A DNA stretch of 15,993 nucleotides from Victivallales bacterium (GCA_018648945.1 JABGQJ010000098.1:1-15993), one strand, 5' to 3'; positions 6,809-15,871 are shown, numbered from the stretch's first letter. Notes: generated from the letters alone by a model not told the origin. Translations and numbers: made by a program.

Positions 6809-9034
6809 ATGCGCCAACTCCTCCCCCTTCTCTTTGCCCTGAGTGCCGCTGCCGGTCCCGTTATCCTGAAGGAGTCCTTCGAGGGCGACAAAGCGCCAAC
6901 CGGCTGGCGCTTTGCCGCCGCTCGCGGTGCCTGCACCGGCCGGTGGGATGCGGAGAATGCGTTCCAGTCCGGCCATTCCCTGCGCCTGACCATCCCCGAG
7001 GATGCCACCGCCCGGGCTCATTGGCGGTACGAACCCAAGATCGTTCTCAAGCCCAATACCGGCTACCGCCTCAGTTTCCGCCTGCTGACGCTCAACGTGA
7101 CCGGTCATGCCTATGCCATCCTCTACGAGAACGGGCTTGAAGTCCCTGGGCACTGGCACCACACCACGAAGACCGCCGGCAGCCAAGATTGGGAGGAGCA
7201 TGCCATCTCTTTCCGCACCAGAGAGGACGCCTCGTGGGCCAGGTTGATCCTCAAGCTTCGCTATGGCAGCGGCTACGCCTGGTTCGACGATGTGGTCCTG
7301 GAGGAACAGGACGTGGCCCCGCAGGAGGCACCCGGTTTCCGCCAGTTCCCAGCCGATGACGGCTTCGCCCTGCAGGCCATGTGGTCCCCAGCCCAGTGGA
7401 CCCAGCATGACGTTCTGCACGTGGCCCGCAGGCAGCTCAACCCTCTCTCCTTCTTCTTTCGGGGTTCAATGAAGGCTCTGGACCGCCCTGCCCTCGTCAT
7501 CGCGACCACGCCCGGCCTGGTTGTGACCGGCCCGCTGATTCCAGGTCGAGGGCCGGTCGCCGCGGCGGTCAACTCCACCCCGGAAGGCACAAACCGTTGG
7601 CGTTTCGCGCTCTCCCCCGAAATCCTCAAGCGGGCGCATCTGACCGACCGCTACCGCTGGGACCGCTACTTCCACCTCGGCCTCGACGTGGCCGGCAAGG
7701 CCCCGGCGACCGGCACATTCACCTGGTGGTTCGAGAACGGGGGCAAGCCCGGCCCTAAGCACAAGCTCGCCGTCCAGACCACCGATCTCGGGCAGCCGCT
7801 CCCCCCGAGCCCCGACTTCCGGATTCTCATCCAGCACACCGGCATCCTGCGCAGCCCCAACCTGGAATTCAGCCAGCGCATGGTACGCTTCCTCCAACTG
7901 GGGGCCATCGAGGGCGGTCTCGCCCCCAGCTACTACGACCCCGTCCTCAAACCCACCGACCAAGCCCTCGCCAAACAGGGCTTCGCCTCCCACTCCTGGC
8001 GTTTCGAGGGGTTCGACGCCCGGCCGGCCGCTGGCCCGCGCGCCGTCGGCACCAAGGGCGCGGAAATCGCCCGCAAGATCTGTCCCAGTGCCCAACTCGC
8101 TCTCCCCACCTGGCGTGAAAGCCTGCGTGCCTACTACCGGAAGGTCCTCACCGAAGGCCTCACGCGCCTGATCATCGACTACGAGCCGCCGACCGCCTGC
8201 TTCTGCTCCGTCTGCCGTCGCGCCTTCGCCAAGCAGAAGGGACTCGATCCGGAAGCAATCCTGGCGCTTCCCGTCGATGAACTGCGCCAGCAACACGCCG
8301 GTGCCTGGGGCGCCTTCTGCGCCAATCTCCACGGCGACATTGTTCGCCTGCACATCCAGACCATCCGTGAAATCGCGCCAGCCACCGAGGTCGGGCTCTG
8401 CAGCTGGCCCGGTACGGCAGCGGTGGCCGCGCTTGGCGGAGACATTCGCCAGTTCGAGCCCGAGGCCACGTACCATATGCCCATGATCTACCGCAAGGAC
8501 CTGGACTACCACGACAGCGTCGCTGGGACCTGCGCCCGGACCAACGTCCCCGTTCTCCCCTTCATCGAGCTCTCCGACATCGGCCAGCCGCGCCATCTCA
8601 CGCCCGACGAACTGCGCCTCAATCTCCTCGCCACCGGCCTCAGCGGCGGGGGAGGAGCCGTCCTCTGGGTCGGTGCCGAATGTCTCGACGCCCAATACAT
8701 GGCCTCCCTCCGCCAGGCCCTGCGCGAACTTCGTGAACTCCGCGGACAGGTCCCCTGGCAACGCGAGCCTGTCTCCTGGGTCACTGCCCAGCCTGCCATC
8801 GTCCTCAAACGCACCGTCCTCGTCGATGGCAAGGCCGTGCCCATTGAGCAGACCGGCCACCATCCCTTCCTTCGTTCCCACATCTGGGGGAGCAACAAGA
8901 AGGCGGTCGTCGCGGTCCTCAACTACGACCCCGAGCAGGCCTATGACGTGACCATCACCGCCGCTGGCAGGGCTCCGAGCACCCTCCGCGTTCCCGCCCG
9001 AGGATTGGCCAGCCGCGTGATCACCCGACGGTAG
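6809..9034 (+). CDS. Secreted GH42-like TIM-barrel hydrolase with N-terminal carbohydrate-binding domain
   Basis: This first gene of the operon encodes 741 residues. GAGGGA (6798-6803) precedes the ATG by 5 nt. Residues 1-16 are a signal peptide (MRQLLPLLFALSAAAG). Residues about 17-165 look like a CBM4/9/22-type jelly roll, from KESFEGDKAPTGWRF to WFDDVVLEEQ. A second sandwich spans about 170-330, followed by a TIM barrel (about 345-650). In the barrel, IIDYEPPTACFCSVC places Glu459 just before Cys464, Cys466 and Cys469, with Cys425 in KICPSAQ upstream. In GH42 beta-galactosidases the acid/base Glu lies near CxCxxC, and an upstream Cys in a CPN motif completes a zinc site, so the arrangement matches closely. 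The usual Asn before that Glu is Tyr458 here. Glu587 in PFIELSD is a nucleophile candidate. About 60 C-terminal residues form a beta-domain. The GH42 kinship is inferred; the substrate is unknown. Confidence 0.85.
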   Translation: MRQLLPLLFALSAAAGPVILKESFEGDKAPTGWRFAAARGACTGRWDAENAFQSGHSLRLTIPEDATARAHWRYEPKIVLKPNTGYRLSFRLLTLNVTGHAYAILYENGLEVPGHWHHTTKTAGSQDWEEHAISFRTREDASWARLILKLRYGSGYAWFDDVVLEEQDVAPQEAPGFRQFPADDGFALQAMWSPAQWTQHDVLHVARRQLNPLSFFFRGSMKALDRPALVIATTPGLVVTGPLIPGRGPVAAAVNSTPEGTNRWRFALSPEILKRAHLTDRYRWDRYFHLGLDVAGKAPATGTFTWWFENGGKPGPKHKLAVQTTDLGQPLPPSPDFRILIQHTGILRSPNLEFSQRMVRFLQLGAIEGGLAPSYYDPVLKPTDQALAKQGFASHSWRFEGFDARPAAGPRAVGTKGAEIARKICPSAQLALPTWRESLRAYYRKVLTEGLTRLIIDYEPPTACFCSVCRRAFAKQKGLDPEAILALPVDELRQQHAGAWGAFCANLHGDIVRLHIQTIREIAPATEVGLCSWPGTAAVAALGGDIRQFEPEATYHMPMIYRKDLDYHDSVAGTCARTNVPVLPFIELSDIGQPRHLTPDELRLNLLATGLSGGGGAVLWVGAECLDAQYMASLRQALRELRELRGQVPWQREPVSWVTAQPAIVLKRTVLVDGKAVPIEQTGHHPFLRSHIWGSNKKAVVAVLNYDPEQAYDVTITAAGRAPSTLRVPARGLASRVITRR

Positions 9035-9046
9035 CAGGAGGCGACT

Positions 9047-11158
9047 ATGCAACACGTGCTGATTCGGTCCTGGTTCCTGTTTCCCCTGCTGCTGCAACTC
9101 CACGCTGCGCCAGCGGCTCAGCAACCGCATCCTCTCCACGAGTTCCGCGCGCTGCGCTGGGAACTCGCCCACTGCAAGCGGCGGCTGATCTTCAACAACG
9201 ACGGCGACGATGTGATCTACCGCAAGAACGATCCCACGCCGGCAGGCCTCCTAGCCGAGCGCACGACCCCACTCGCCGGCAGCCAGGTCGAGAGCATCTT
9301 CTACAGTAACTCCCTGTGTTTCGGCGACGCCCTGCACGACAGCAAGGTCTTCAAGCCCTTCACCAGCAAGGAGTACATCTTCAAGGACAACTGCCTCCCC
9401 GAGCTCATGTCGCGGGGCCTCGCGCCAATCCAGATCATGGCTGATTTCGGGCACAGGCACGGCATGGAGGTGTTCTGGGACATGCGCATGAACGACACGC
9501 ATGACGCGGGTCTCAGCGGCTACGGTCCCTACCTGCTCACGAAGTTCAAACGCGACAACCCAGCCATGCTCTGTGGCACGAAGGACAAACAGCCCAGGTA
9601 TGGTTCGTGGAGCTCGGTCGATTATGCCCACCCGGAGGTGCGCGAGCTGGCGTTCCGCTTCTTCGAGGAGGCCTGCACCCGGTTCGACATCGATGGCATC
9701 GAGCTGGATTTCCTCCGCCACGCCTGCTTCTTCAAGACCGTGGCGCAGGGAGGACGGGCCACGCGGGCCGAACTGCAGATGATGAGCGACCTCGTTCGTC
9801 GGATCCATCGCATGACCGAGGAGGTGGGAGTCAAACGCGGCCGTCCCATCCTCATCGCCATCCGCATCCCGGACTCCGTCGAGTTCTGCAAGGGAATCGG
9901 GCTCGATGTCGAGACCTGGCTGACCGAAGGCCTGGTGGACATCCTCTCGGGTACGTGCTACTTCCGCCTGAATCGATGGGACACCCTCATTGGGCTCGGG
10001 CACAAACACAAAGTGCCGGTCTACCCCTGCCTGAGCGAATCACGGGTGCGCGTGAAATCTCGATTCCAGCGCAACTCGACGGCGAGCTATCGCGCCCGGG
10101 CAATGCGCGCCTGGGCCGCCGGCGCGGACGGGATCTACCTCTTCAACTACTTCAATCCGCGCGGCGCAATCTGGCGGGAGTTGGGTGATCCGGAGAAACT
10201 GCGAACGATGGACAAGCTCTACTTCGTGACCGTGCGCGATGGCGACCCCAACCGGTACCTGGTTAACGGCAGCCAGTACTGCAACCTGCCCATTCTGACC
10301 CCAAAGTCACCGCTGCCTATCTCAGCGAACAAGGCGTTGGCCGTGCCTCTGGTCATTGGCGACCACCCCCCGAAGGCACAGCGCGAAGGCTGGCGGGTCA
10401 CAGCCACGTGCCATGTACAGACCGACGCTGGCGAGCAGTTGCGCACGGTGCTGAACGGGACGGCGCTGCTTCCCCCGAAGGCGCAGGCCGGCTGGCTCGA
10501 CTACCCCGTTCCCGGCAATCTCCTGAGAAAAGGAGAGAACCATCTGGAGTTCCGACTCGCCCCCTCGCAGATTGCCGAGAAGAAGGAAGCCTGGAACGTT
10601 GTCTATGAAGGGGGAGAGATCCCGGCGCATCCGTGGCAACGCGCCGGGACGGTAGACCGCTGTGTGACCGAGCGGCGGGATGACAGTCTGCTTATCGCCG
10701 ACCGTGGGGTCCAGGGAGGGGATTACGCGTTCTTCAACTACCGCGGTGCCGTCACCGCAGACGAGGAAGTTGTGGCCGAAGCACGAGTGAAACCTATGTC
10801 TGGCTGGAGCAGTCTGGTGGTGGAGAACGGCGTCCACTACGGGGAAATCCAGATTTTCACCGACCGAATCCGGGCGCGTCACTGTGGCCTTGAGTACCGC
10901 ATGGATGCCGGCGCGGCGTTTCACACCTACCGGTATGTCTCGCAAGGAACGGACTTCAAGGTATACGTCGATGGCGTGCTCCGCATCGACGGCACGAACA
11001 AGCTGGCACAGCCTGTGCACGCGGGACGTCGCGGGGTCGGCTTTGGGGCGGCGAACAGTCCCAATGTGGGCGAAGCCCTCTGGAAATCCGTCAAGGTGCG
11101 AATCCCGACCAAGACGCTTCACGATGTGGCGCTGGCAATCAAGTACGAGCGAAAGTGA
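9047..11158 (+). CDS. Secreted GHL10-like TIM-barrel protein with C-terminal lectin-like domain
   Basis: This gene encodes 703 residues. A strong AGGAGG site (9036-9041) sits 5 nt before the ATG, and the gene follows the previous stop by 12 bp. Residues 1-24 form a signal peptide with a likely cleavage near HAAPAA. The barrel spans about 30-400. Strand-end motifs include WDMRMNDTHD (144-153) and DIDGIELDFLRH (214-225), the latter like the DGIxxDxxRxP signature of GHL10/GHL6 putative hydrolases. Glu219, Asp221, Asp150 and Asp153 are candidate active-site acids. The barrel closes with GADGIYLFNYF near 358-368. Residues about 400-530 look like a sandwich, and about 545-690 like a concanavalin A-type domain (FKVYVDGVLRIDG is a typical strand pair). 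It is presumably a polysaccharide-acting enzyme outside the cytoplasm. The family call rests on motifs; no activity is established for this type as far as I know. Confidence 0.83.
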   Translation: MQHVLIRSWFLFPLLLQLHAAPAAQQPHPLHEFRALRWELAHCKRRLIFNNDGDDVIYRKNDPTPAGLLAERTTPLAGSQVESIFYSNSLCFGDALHDSKVFKPFTSKEYIFKDNCLPELMSRGLAPIQIMADFGHRHGMEVFWDMRMNDTHDAGLSGYGPYLLTKFKRDNPAMLCGTKDKQPRYGSWSSVDYAHPEVRELAFRFFEEACTRFDIDGIELDFLRHACFFKTVAQGGRATRAELQMMSDLVRRIHRMTEEVGVKRGRPILIAIRIPDSVEFCKGIGLDVETWLTEGLVDILSGTCYFRLNRWDTLIGLGHKHKVPVYPCLSESRVRVKSRFQRNSTASYRARAMRAWAAGADGIYLFNYFNPRGAIWRELGDPEKLRTMDKLYFVTVRDGDPNRYLVNGSQYCNLPILTPKSPLPISANKALAVPLVIGDHPPKAQREGWRVTATCHVQTDAGEQLRTVLNGTALLPPKAQAGWLDYPVPGNLLRKGENHLEFRLAPSQIAEKKEAWNVVYEGGEIPAHPWQRAGTVDRCVTERRDDSLLIADRGVQGGDYAFFNYRGAVTADEEVVAEARVKPMSGWSSLVVENGVHYGEIQIFTDRIRARHCGLEYRMDAGAAFHTYRYVSQGTDFKVYVDGVLRIDGTNKLAQPVHAGRRGVGFGAANSPNVGEALWKSVKVRIPTKTLHDVALAIKYERK

Positions 11159-11177
11159 TAGAAACCGGGGTAGGATC

Positions 11178-14015
11178 ATGAACGCACACTGCATCGTTCT
11201 GGTGTTGACAACGTGGAGCCTGATCGCGGCCGAACCGGAGTTGGTCGTGCCCCACTTGCGGCACGTTAACTACCTGGCGCTACAGCCGACGGCACCGGGG
11301 AAGGTAGGACTGGAGTGCATCCAGCATGGCTACCGGGCCTACCAAGACGACCTGTCCGCACGACTCTTGAGCCAAGGGGAGGTCACGGCGAAGGCGGCGG
11401 TCAAGACTGGGACGTCCGGCATGATCGCGGTGCCCGCCAGTACGGAACGGGTGGCCCTGGAAGTGAACACGGGGTGGAATCTGGGGCGCGTCGCACCGTC
11501 GGCTGGCCTCGTCTACGGCTATCGGGCGGGCGTCCGAAAACCATTGCAGACGGTGCGTGAATGGGGACCGCTGTTCTTCTTCGTGCCCGAGGAAACCCGG
11601 TACTTCAATCTCTGGTTCTCAGCCAGTGTGCGGGGCGAAGGCCTGCGCTACGAGGTGCGCGATGCCGACGGGGCCATCATCCGAGCCGAGGAAGGCGACT
11701 TCGACAAACGGACCAAGGTGCAGATCCTGCTCAAGCCGGGGCAGGCCGGGACCGCGTGGTCAGTGGCCTTGCTCAAGACCACCGAGAAAGGCATCTATAC
11801 CGACGACGTCAGCTTCGAACTGGGACGGCACCTGCCGCCTTTCCTCGCCCCAGAGCCAGAATGGGCCAAGCAGTTGGCGGGCAACTGGCGCTACGATCCG
11901 AAGGCGCCGACGGCCAAGAATCGCGTAGATGCACGCCCGGCCACGCTGCCACCTTGGTCGGGAGCCAAGAATCCAGCAGTGGAAGCGGCTTACCGGCGGA
12001 CCAGCGGCGCGGAGTGGCGCACCTCCCTGCCCTTTACCTATGTTCTCGACTACGGCTCGAAGCATGTGGGGAACGCCGACTACGTGCCCACCGTCGCCAC
12101 CGCCCCCCCAACCTTGCTGCATCTGGGCAAAGACGTGCCGTTCAACCATGGCTGGGGACCGGTCAAGGCCCTTGGCGGCGAGAATCAGGCCTATGGTCAT
12201 GGCGAGAGCATTGAGCGGCTGAGTCCGGCTGAAGTGGGGGAACGGATCAAGCAGTTGACCCAGATGGCAAGCGAGCTGCACACCGCTGGTGCCCGCTGGC
12301 TAACTCCCTATATCTGCGGCATGACCGTCAATGGCGACCCCGAGCGGCGCAGCGGGTTCTGGGAGTTCTACGACCACTGGGATGAGTACCAGCACCTGGG
12401 CTTGAGCCCGCGACCCGCCGCCGATCCCCTGGAGTGGCTCCAGACCAAACCCGATGGCACACCAGCGATCTACTACGGCTACAAGTACCCCGAGGAGTTC
12501 TACCCGCCGTTCAAGACCAACCACCGATTTGCGGCGTGCTGGTATACGGAGGGCTGGCGCACCTGGTTGCTCGATGTGGTGCGCACTACAGCGCGCTGCG
12601 GATTCGATGGCGTCTTCGTGGACAATGGCTGTTCTCAACGGTCCACCTCCACCCCGGCCCTGGCGGCCTTCCGCGCCTTCCTGAAGCGCCGGTTCACACC
12701 CCGAAAGGCGCGTGAACTGCTTGGTGTTGAAGACTTGGACACGGTCGCCTTCCCCGGACGCAAGGAGGGAACGGTGCAGCTACGTAGCGAGCAGTGGCGG
12801 TTCTGGTGCGAGACCATTCGCCAGGAGATGGCCGCGATCCGCGAGGCCGGAAGCAAAGCGCTTGGGCGGGACTTCATCGTCTTCCCCAACGGCGGTCGCC
12901 CCCACTACATCCAGGAGGCGTTGCGCGACTGCGACTTCGTCATGTTCGAGAAGTCCCATGGCGAGCGCGGCACCCACCCGGGCACGGTGGTCGATCCGGT
13001 GTTCGAGGGCGTGTCGCTGAACAGCATCAACGACAACATCTACGAGTACCGCATCGTCCAGTCCATGCGCGAACGGGTGCGCCCGATCATCCTCAGTCGC
13101 CCCGGCTATCCGCGCTCCCACCCATGGTTGCGACTCAACACCGACGCCGCGCGCCTGGGCATGGCCGAGTGCGGCGCGTTCAGTGGCGGTGGCGGCTTCC
13201 TGCTCCGTCCACGCTTCGACATATACCACGATGGGCTCAACGAGTACCGGCGGTTCTTCGAGACGAACCCGCGCCTGTTCGCCGGACTGCTCCCCGCCGC
13301 CAACATCGGCATCCTGGCCGGGCTCGAACAGAGCGAACGGGGGAACACCACCCACGCCAGCTCCCTCCGTTCGTTGGCCCGCCAGCTGTCGGACGCCCAC
13401 GTGCTCTACGAGTTCGTCCCCGAACGACGGCAGAAGAGCGAGCAACTCAAGCAGTACAAGACGCTCGTCGCCTGCGATCTGGCCAGTCTGAGCAAGGCAC
13501 GCCTGGATCTGGTCGAGCGCTTCGTGGCCCAAGGCGGCAGGCTTCTGGTGACCAGCCCGTTCGCCACGACCGACGAGTACCTGCGCGACCGCAAGGCCGG
13601 TTTTACCACCCGCATCGCCGCCCTCGCTCCGGGCGCTGAGTTCAGCCACCAGAAGGGCTCCGTGCAGCGCCTCGCCAGCCTTGAGGACGTCCCCAGTCAA
13701 CTGCCCCAAGCGCAGCTCACCTGCTCCAATCCCAAGCTCGCCCCCGGCATCCGCCTCAACGCCTGGCAGACCCCAGCCGACGCCCGGCTCGTGCTGCATC
13801 TGGTGAACTACAATGTCCGCCTCGGCGTCGCCCCGCCGGCAACGCCCAAGCTCGGCCCCGTCACCATCGCCCTGCCCAGCGCCTTCCCGGCAAAGGCAGC
13901 AATGCTCCACCTGCCCGGCCAGAAGCCACGTCCCCTCCTCTGCCAAGCCGCTGGGGGAAAGCTCACCTGCGAGGTCCCCGAGTTCCCCATCTACGCCGTC
14001 ATTGAGTTCCAGTAG
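11178..14015 (+). CDS. Secreted GH42-like protein: beta-sandwich, TIM barrel and GATase-like domain
   Basis: This third operon gene encodes 945 residues and starts 19 bp after the previous stop. The ATG at 11178 follows GGGGTAGGA, a usable but imperfect ribosome-binding sequence. An in-frame extension upstream overlaps the previous gene and is rejected because the signal peptide (MNAHCIVLVLTTWSLIAA, cleavage near residue 18) begins here. Residues about 20-225 form a sandwich and about 290-690 a TIM barrel containing CGFDGVFVDNGC (474-485) and FVMFEKSHGERG (Glu591). Residues about 705-825 resemble the GATase-like middle domain of GH42 beta-galactosidases, ending in GGRLLVTSPFATTDEY; the final domain contains VLHLVNYN. 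Where GH42 has Asn-Glu and a CxCxxC zinc loop, this protein has Asn483-Gly484 and one cysteine, so catalysis must use other residues or be lost. The overall architecture is fairly clear; the activity is not. Confidence 0.83.
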   Translation: MNAHCIVLVLTTWSLIAAEPELVVPHLRHVNYLALQPTAPGKVGLECIQHGYRAYQDDLSARLLSQGEVTAKAAVKTGTSGMIAVPASTERVALEVNTGWNLGRVAPSAGLVYGYRAGVRKPLQTVREWGPLFFFVPEETRYFNLWFSASVRGEGLRYEVRDADGAIIRAEEGDFDKRTKVQILLKPGQAGTAWSVALLKTTEKGIYTDDVSFELGRHLPPFLAPEPEWAKQLAGNWRYDPKAPTAKNRVDARPATLPPWSGAKNPAVEAAYRRTSGAEWRTSLPFTYVLDYGSKHVGNADYVPTVATAPPTLLHLGKDVPFNHGWGPVKALGGENQAYGHGESIERLSPAEVGERIKQLTQMASELHTAGARWLTPYICGMTVNGDPERRSGFWEFYDHWDEYQHLGLSPRPAADPLEWLQTKPDGTPAIYYGYKYPEEFYPPFKTNHRFAACWYTEGWRTWLLDVVRTTARCGFDGVFVDNGCSQRSTSTPALAAFRAFLKRRFTPRKARELLGVEDLDTVAFPGRKEGTVQLRSEQWRFWCETIRQEMAAIREAGSKALGRDFIVFPNGGRPHYIQEALRDCDFVMFEKSHGERGTHPGTVVDPVFEGVSLNSINDNIYEYRIVQSMRERVRPIILSRPGYPRSHPWLRLNTDAARLGMAECGAFSGGGGFLLRPRFDIYHDGLNEYRRFFETNPRLFAGLLPAANIGILAGLEQSERGNTTHASSLRSLARQLSDAHVLYEFVPERRQKSEQLKQYKTLVACDLASLSKARLDLVERFVAQGGRLLVTSPFATTDEYLRDRKAGFTTRIAALAPGAEFSHQKGSVQRLASLEDVPSQLPQAQLTCSNPKLAPGIRLNAWQTPADARLVLHLVNYNVRLGVAPPATPKLGPVTIALPSAFPAKAAMLHLPGQKPRPLLCQAAGGKLTCEVPEFPIYAVIEFQ

Positions 14016-14025
14016 GGATTGAGCC

Positions 14026-15798
14026 ATGAGAAACGCCAGATTCGCGATCCTGGGTTTGTCCATCGGCATGGCAGGAGCGCAAACAGCCGTGCCCACGATC
14101 AATGACCTTCTTGCTCTGCAGAAGGCTCCGGCCACCGATCATGTCACCGTCGCCGGCTATCGGCGCGCCAAGGACGATGGCGGGGGTGTCTTCGCCTATG
14201 CTGCCGGTTCCACGGCCGATGCGGATGGGGGGACAATCCTCGCGCCAGCCAATCTACCCGGGCGCTTCCTGCGGGTAGTCGCCGAAGATGCAACCCCGAG
14301 GGCCGAGTGGTTCGGGGCGTATGGCGATGGCAGACATGCCGACCAAGCGGCCATCAATGCCTGTCTGGCCCGTTTCAAGCGCGTGAAACTCCTGCCCAAG
14401 ACCTACGCGCTGAGCTCGACCCCCACGCACTACGACCCCGACGTGACCTTCCACAGCATCCATCTGGAGACCGACTACCGGATCGAGGGAAGCGGCAGGA
14501 CCAAGACCACTCTGCGGTTGCTCGACGGGGTCGACCCCAAGAGCAGCTCTGACAGCAGCAACTACTTCATCCTGTTCCACAGCAAACGGTTCCACACACC
14601 CGCCGACCGGGTAGTCGTCCGCGACCTGACAATCGACTGCAACTTCGATGGGCAGAACAAGCACAGTACGATCCATGCAATCCACATCCGCGGCGGCGAT
14701 GGGCTGGTGGAACGCGTCAACCTGAAAGGCTACGGCACGGGGCGGCATCCCAAGTCTGGCTACTCGCGGGAGTGCTTCGTTGTCGCGCAAACGCTCGTTT
14801 ACAAGCACCCGACCGGCTCGCGCACGGGGGCCACGTTCCGCGATCTGGACTTCACGGCACCCGGACACAACGGGGATGTGGGCGGGCACGTGGCGGAGAT
14901 CACCCACATCTCCCTCGGCGGGGCCAACAACTTCGGGGACCGGGGCTGGATTCTGCCCCAGGGCAAGGACCCTGACTATGATCCCGCCAACGGCGGCGAG
15001 AACGAGCGCAACTGGTGGCCAACCAAGGGCGGGCTGGTGGAGAACTGCCGCTTCCACGACATGGTCTACGACCGCAAGAAGCAATGCAGCCCCCTGCACG
15101 GCATCACCGTAGGCGACTGCGACGGCGTAGTGATCCGCAACAACGTAGCGGAGAACTTCGAGGGTGCCGGCGTCTTCATGATGAGCTGGCACCACCGGAA
15201 CACCTGGATTCACCACAACCGCTTCCGCAACGTCGTCAGCGGGGTGGCGCTGCATGTGAAAGGCAGCAAGAAGAAGCCCATCCAATGCCCCAAGCACACT
15301 AACACACTGGTCGAGGAGAACGACATCGTTCTCGGCCAGCCCAAGAACCACCCCTACTCGCCAATCGGCATCCAGTTCTACGGACAGGACATCGATACCG
15401 TCCCCCGACTGGTCGGCATCACCGTGCGCAAGAACCGAATCAGCGGTCGCGCCTTCCAGGCGGCCGACGGCAAGCACCGCGAACCCACGGGCATCGTCTT
15501 CCAAGTGCTCCGCGCCAATCTCCAGGACATCCTCATCCAGGACAATGTGCTGGACTTCCCCGACGTCCCCCAGGGCTCGGCCTACGCGCCCAAGGTCCCC
15601 CACGCCCGCGCCATCAGCTATTTTCCCATGGCCCGTTGGAAGAGCGACGCGCTGGAGCGCAAGGTGCGCTTCGTCGGCAACGTCGGTGCCACAGGGAAGC
15701 CCGTCCGCCCCATGCTCCAGGACTGGTATTTCAAGAACCCCCCAACCTGGGGCAACCCCGACGGCACCACCTCCCCCGCACCGACGGGCAAGGAGTAG
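14026..15798 (+). CDS. Secreted right-handed beta-helix protein, pectate lyase superfamily-like
   Basis: This last operon gene encodes 590 residues and starts 10 bp after the previous stop; its AGGGA ribosome-binding sequence (14014-14018) overlaps that stop codon. Residues 1-18 are a signal peptide (cleavage likely at AGA-Q). Residues about 24-92 (TINDLLALQ to GRFLRVV, with a GGGVFAY strand) resemble the short domain that precedes many tailspike and pectate-lyase-3 helices. WFGAYGDGRHADQAAINACL (95-114) is the characteristic entry motif of the helix, normally written GAxGDGxxDDxxAI. The body has parallel beta-helix turns, clearest in about 365-520 (VIRNNVAENFEGAGVFM, IHHNRFRNV, VEENDIV, VRKNRISG, IQDNVLDF). 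The fold is shared by polysaccharide lyases, GH28-type hydrolases and non-catalytic adhesins; no catalytic triad is assigned. In this operon an endo-acting depolymerase is plausible, as inference. Confidence 0.85.
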   Translation: MRNARFAILGLSIGMAGAQTAVPTINDLLALQKAPATDHVTVAGYRRAKDDGGGVFAYAAGSTADADGGTILAPANLPGRFLRVVAEDATPRAEWFGAYGDGRHADQAAINACLARFKRVKLLPKTYALSSTPTHYDPDVTFHSIHLETDYRIEGSGRTKTTLRLLDGVDPKSSSDSSNYFILFHSKRFHTPADRVVVRDLTIDCNFDGQNKHSTIHAIHIRGGDGLVERVNLKGYGTGRHPKSGYSRECFVVAQTLVYKHPTGSRTGATFRDLDFTAPGHNGDVGGHVAEITHISLGGANNFGDRGWILPQGKDPDYDPANGGENERNWWPTKGGLVENCRFHDMVYDRKKQCSPLHGITVGDCDGVVIRNNVAENFEGAGVFMMSWHHRNTWIHHNRFRNVVSGVALHVKGSKKKPIQCPKHTNTLVEENDIVLGQPKNHPYSPIGIQFYGQDIDTVPRLVGITVRKNRISGRAFQAADGKHREPTGIVFQVLRANLQDILIQDNVLDFPDVPQGSAYAPKVPHARAISYFPMARWKSDALERKVRFVGNVGATGKPVRPMLQDWYFKNPPTWGNPDGTTSPAPTGKE

Positions 15799-15853
15799 CC
15801 CGCCGAGAGCCACCGGTTGACAAAACGGCCATGCATAGCAAGGCGTCTGGAGC

Positions 15854-15871
15854 GGTCGCGGCCTCGCGACC
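15854..15871 (+). terminator. Candidate operon-end hairpin (7-bp stem, 4-nt loop)
   Basis: GGTCGCG (15854-15860) pairs perfectly with CGCGACC (15865-15871) around a GCCT loop, 55 bp after the last stop codon. The stem is GC-rich and compact, as in intrinsic terminators, but no T-run follows, so termination might need Rho or the element may serve mRNA stability. Confidence 0.35.

Noticed and set aside
7466..9172. A 568-residue open frame on the leftward strand opposite the first operon gene
   Set aside because: It lies wholly opposite two well-supported genes, has low-complexity Gly/Glu/Ala/Val composition and no family motifs. In GC-rich DNA the antisense frame of a real gene often lacks stops.
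12780..14135. A 451-residue leftward open frame opposite the third operon gene
   Set aside because: Antisense shadow with no motif or ribosome-binding site.
15817..15837. TTGACA at 15817-15822, a perfect -35 box after the operon
   Set aside because: No acceptable -10 box lies 15-19 bp downstream and no gene follows within the window.
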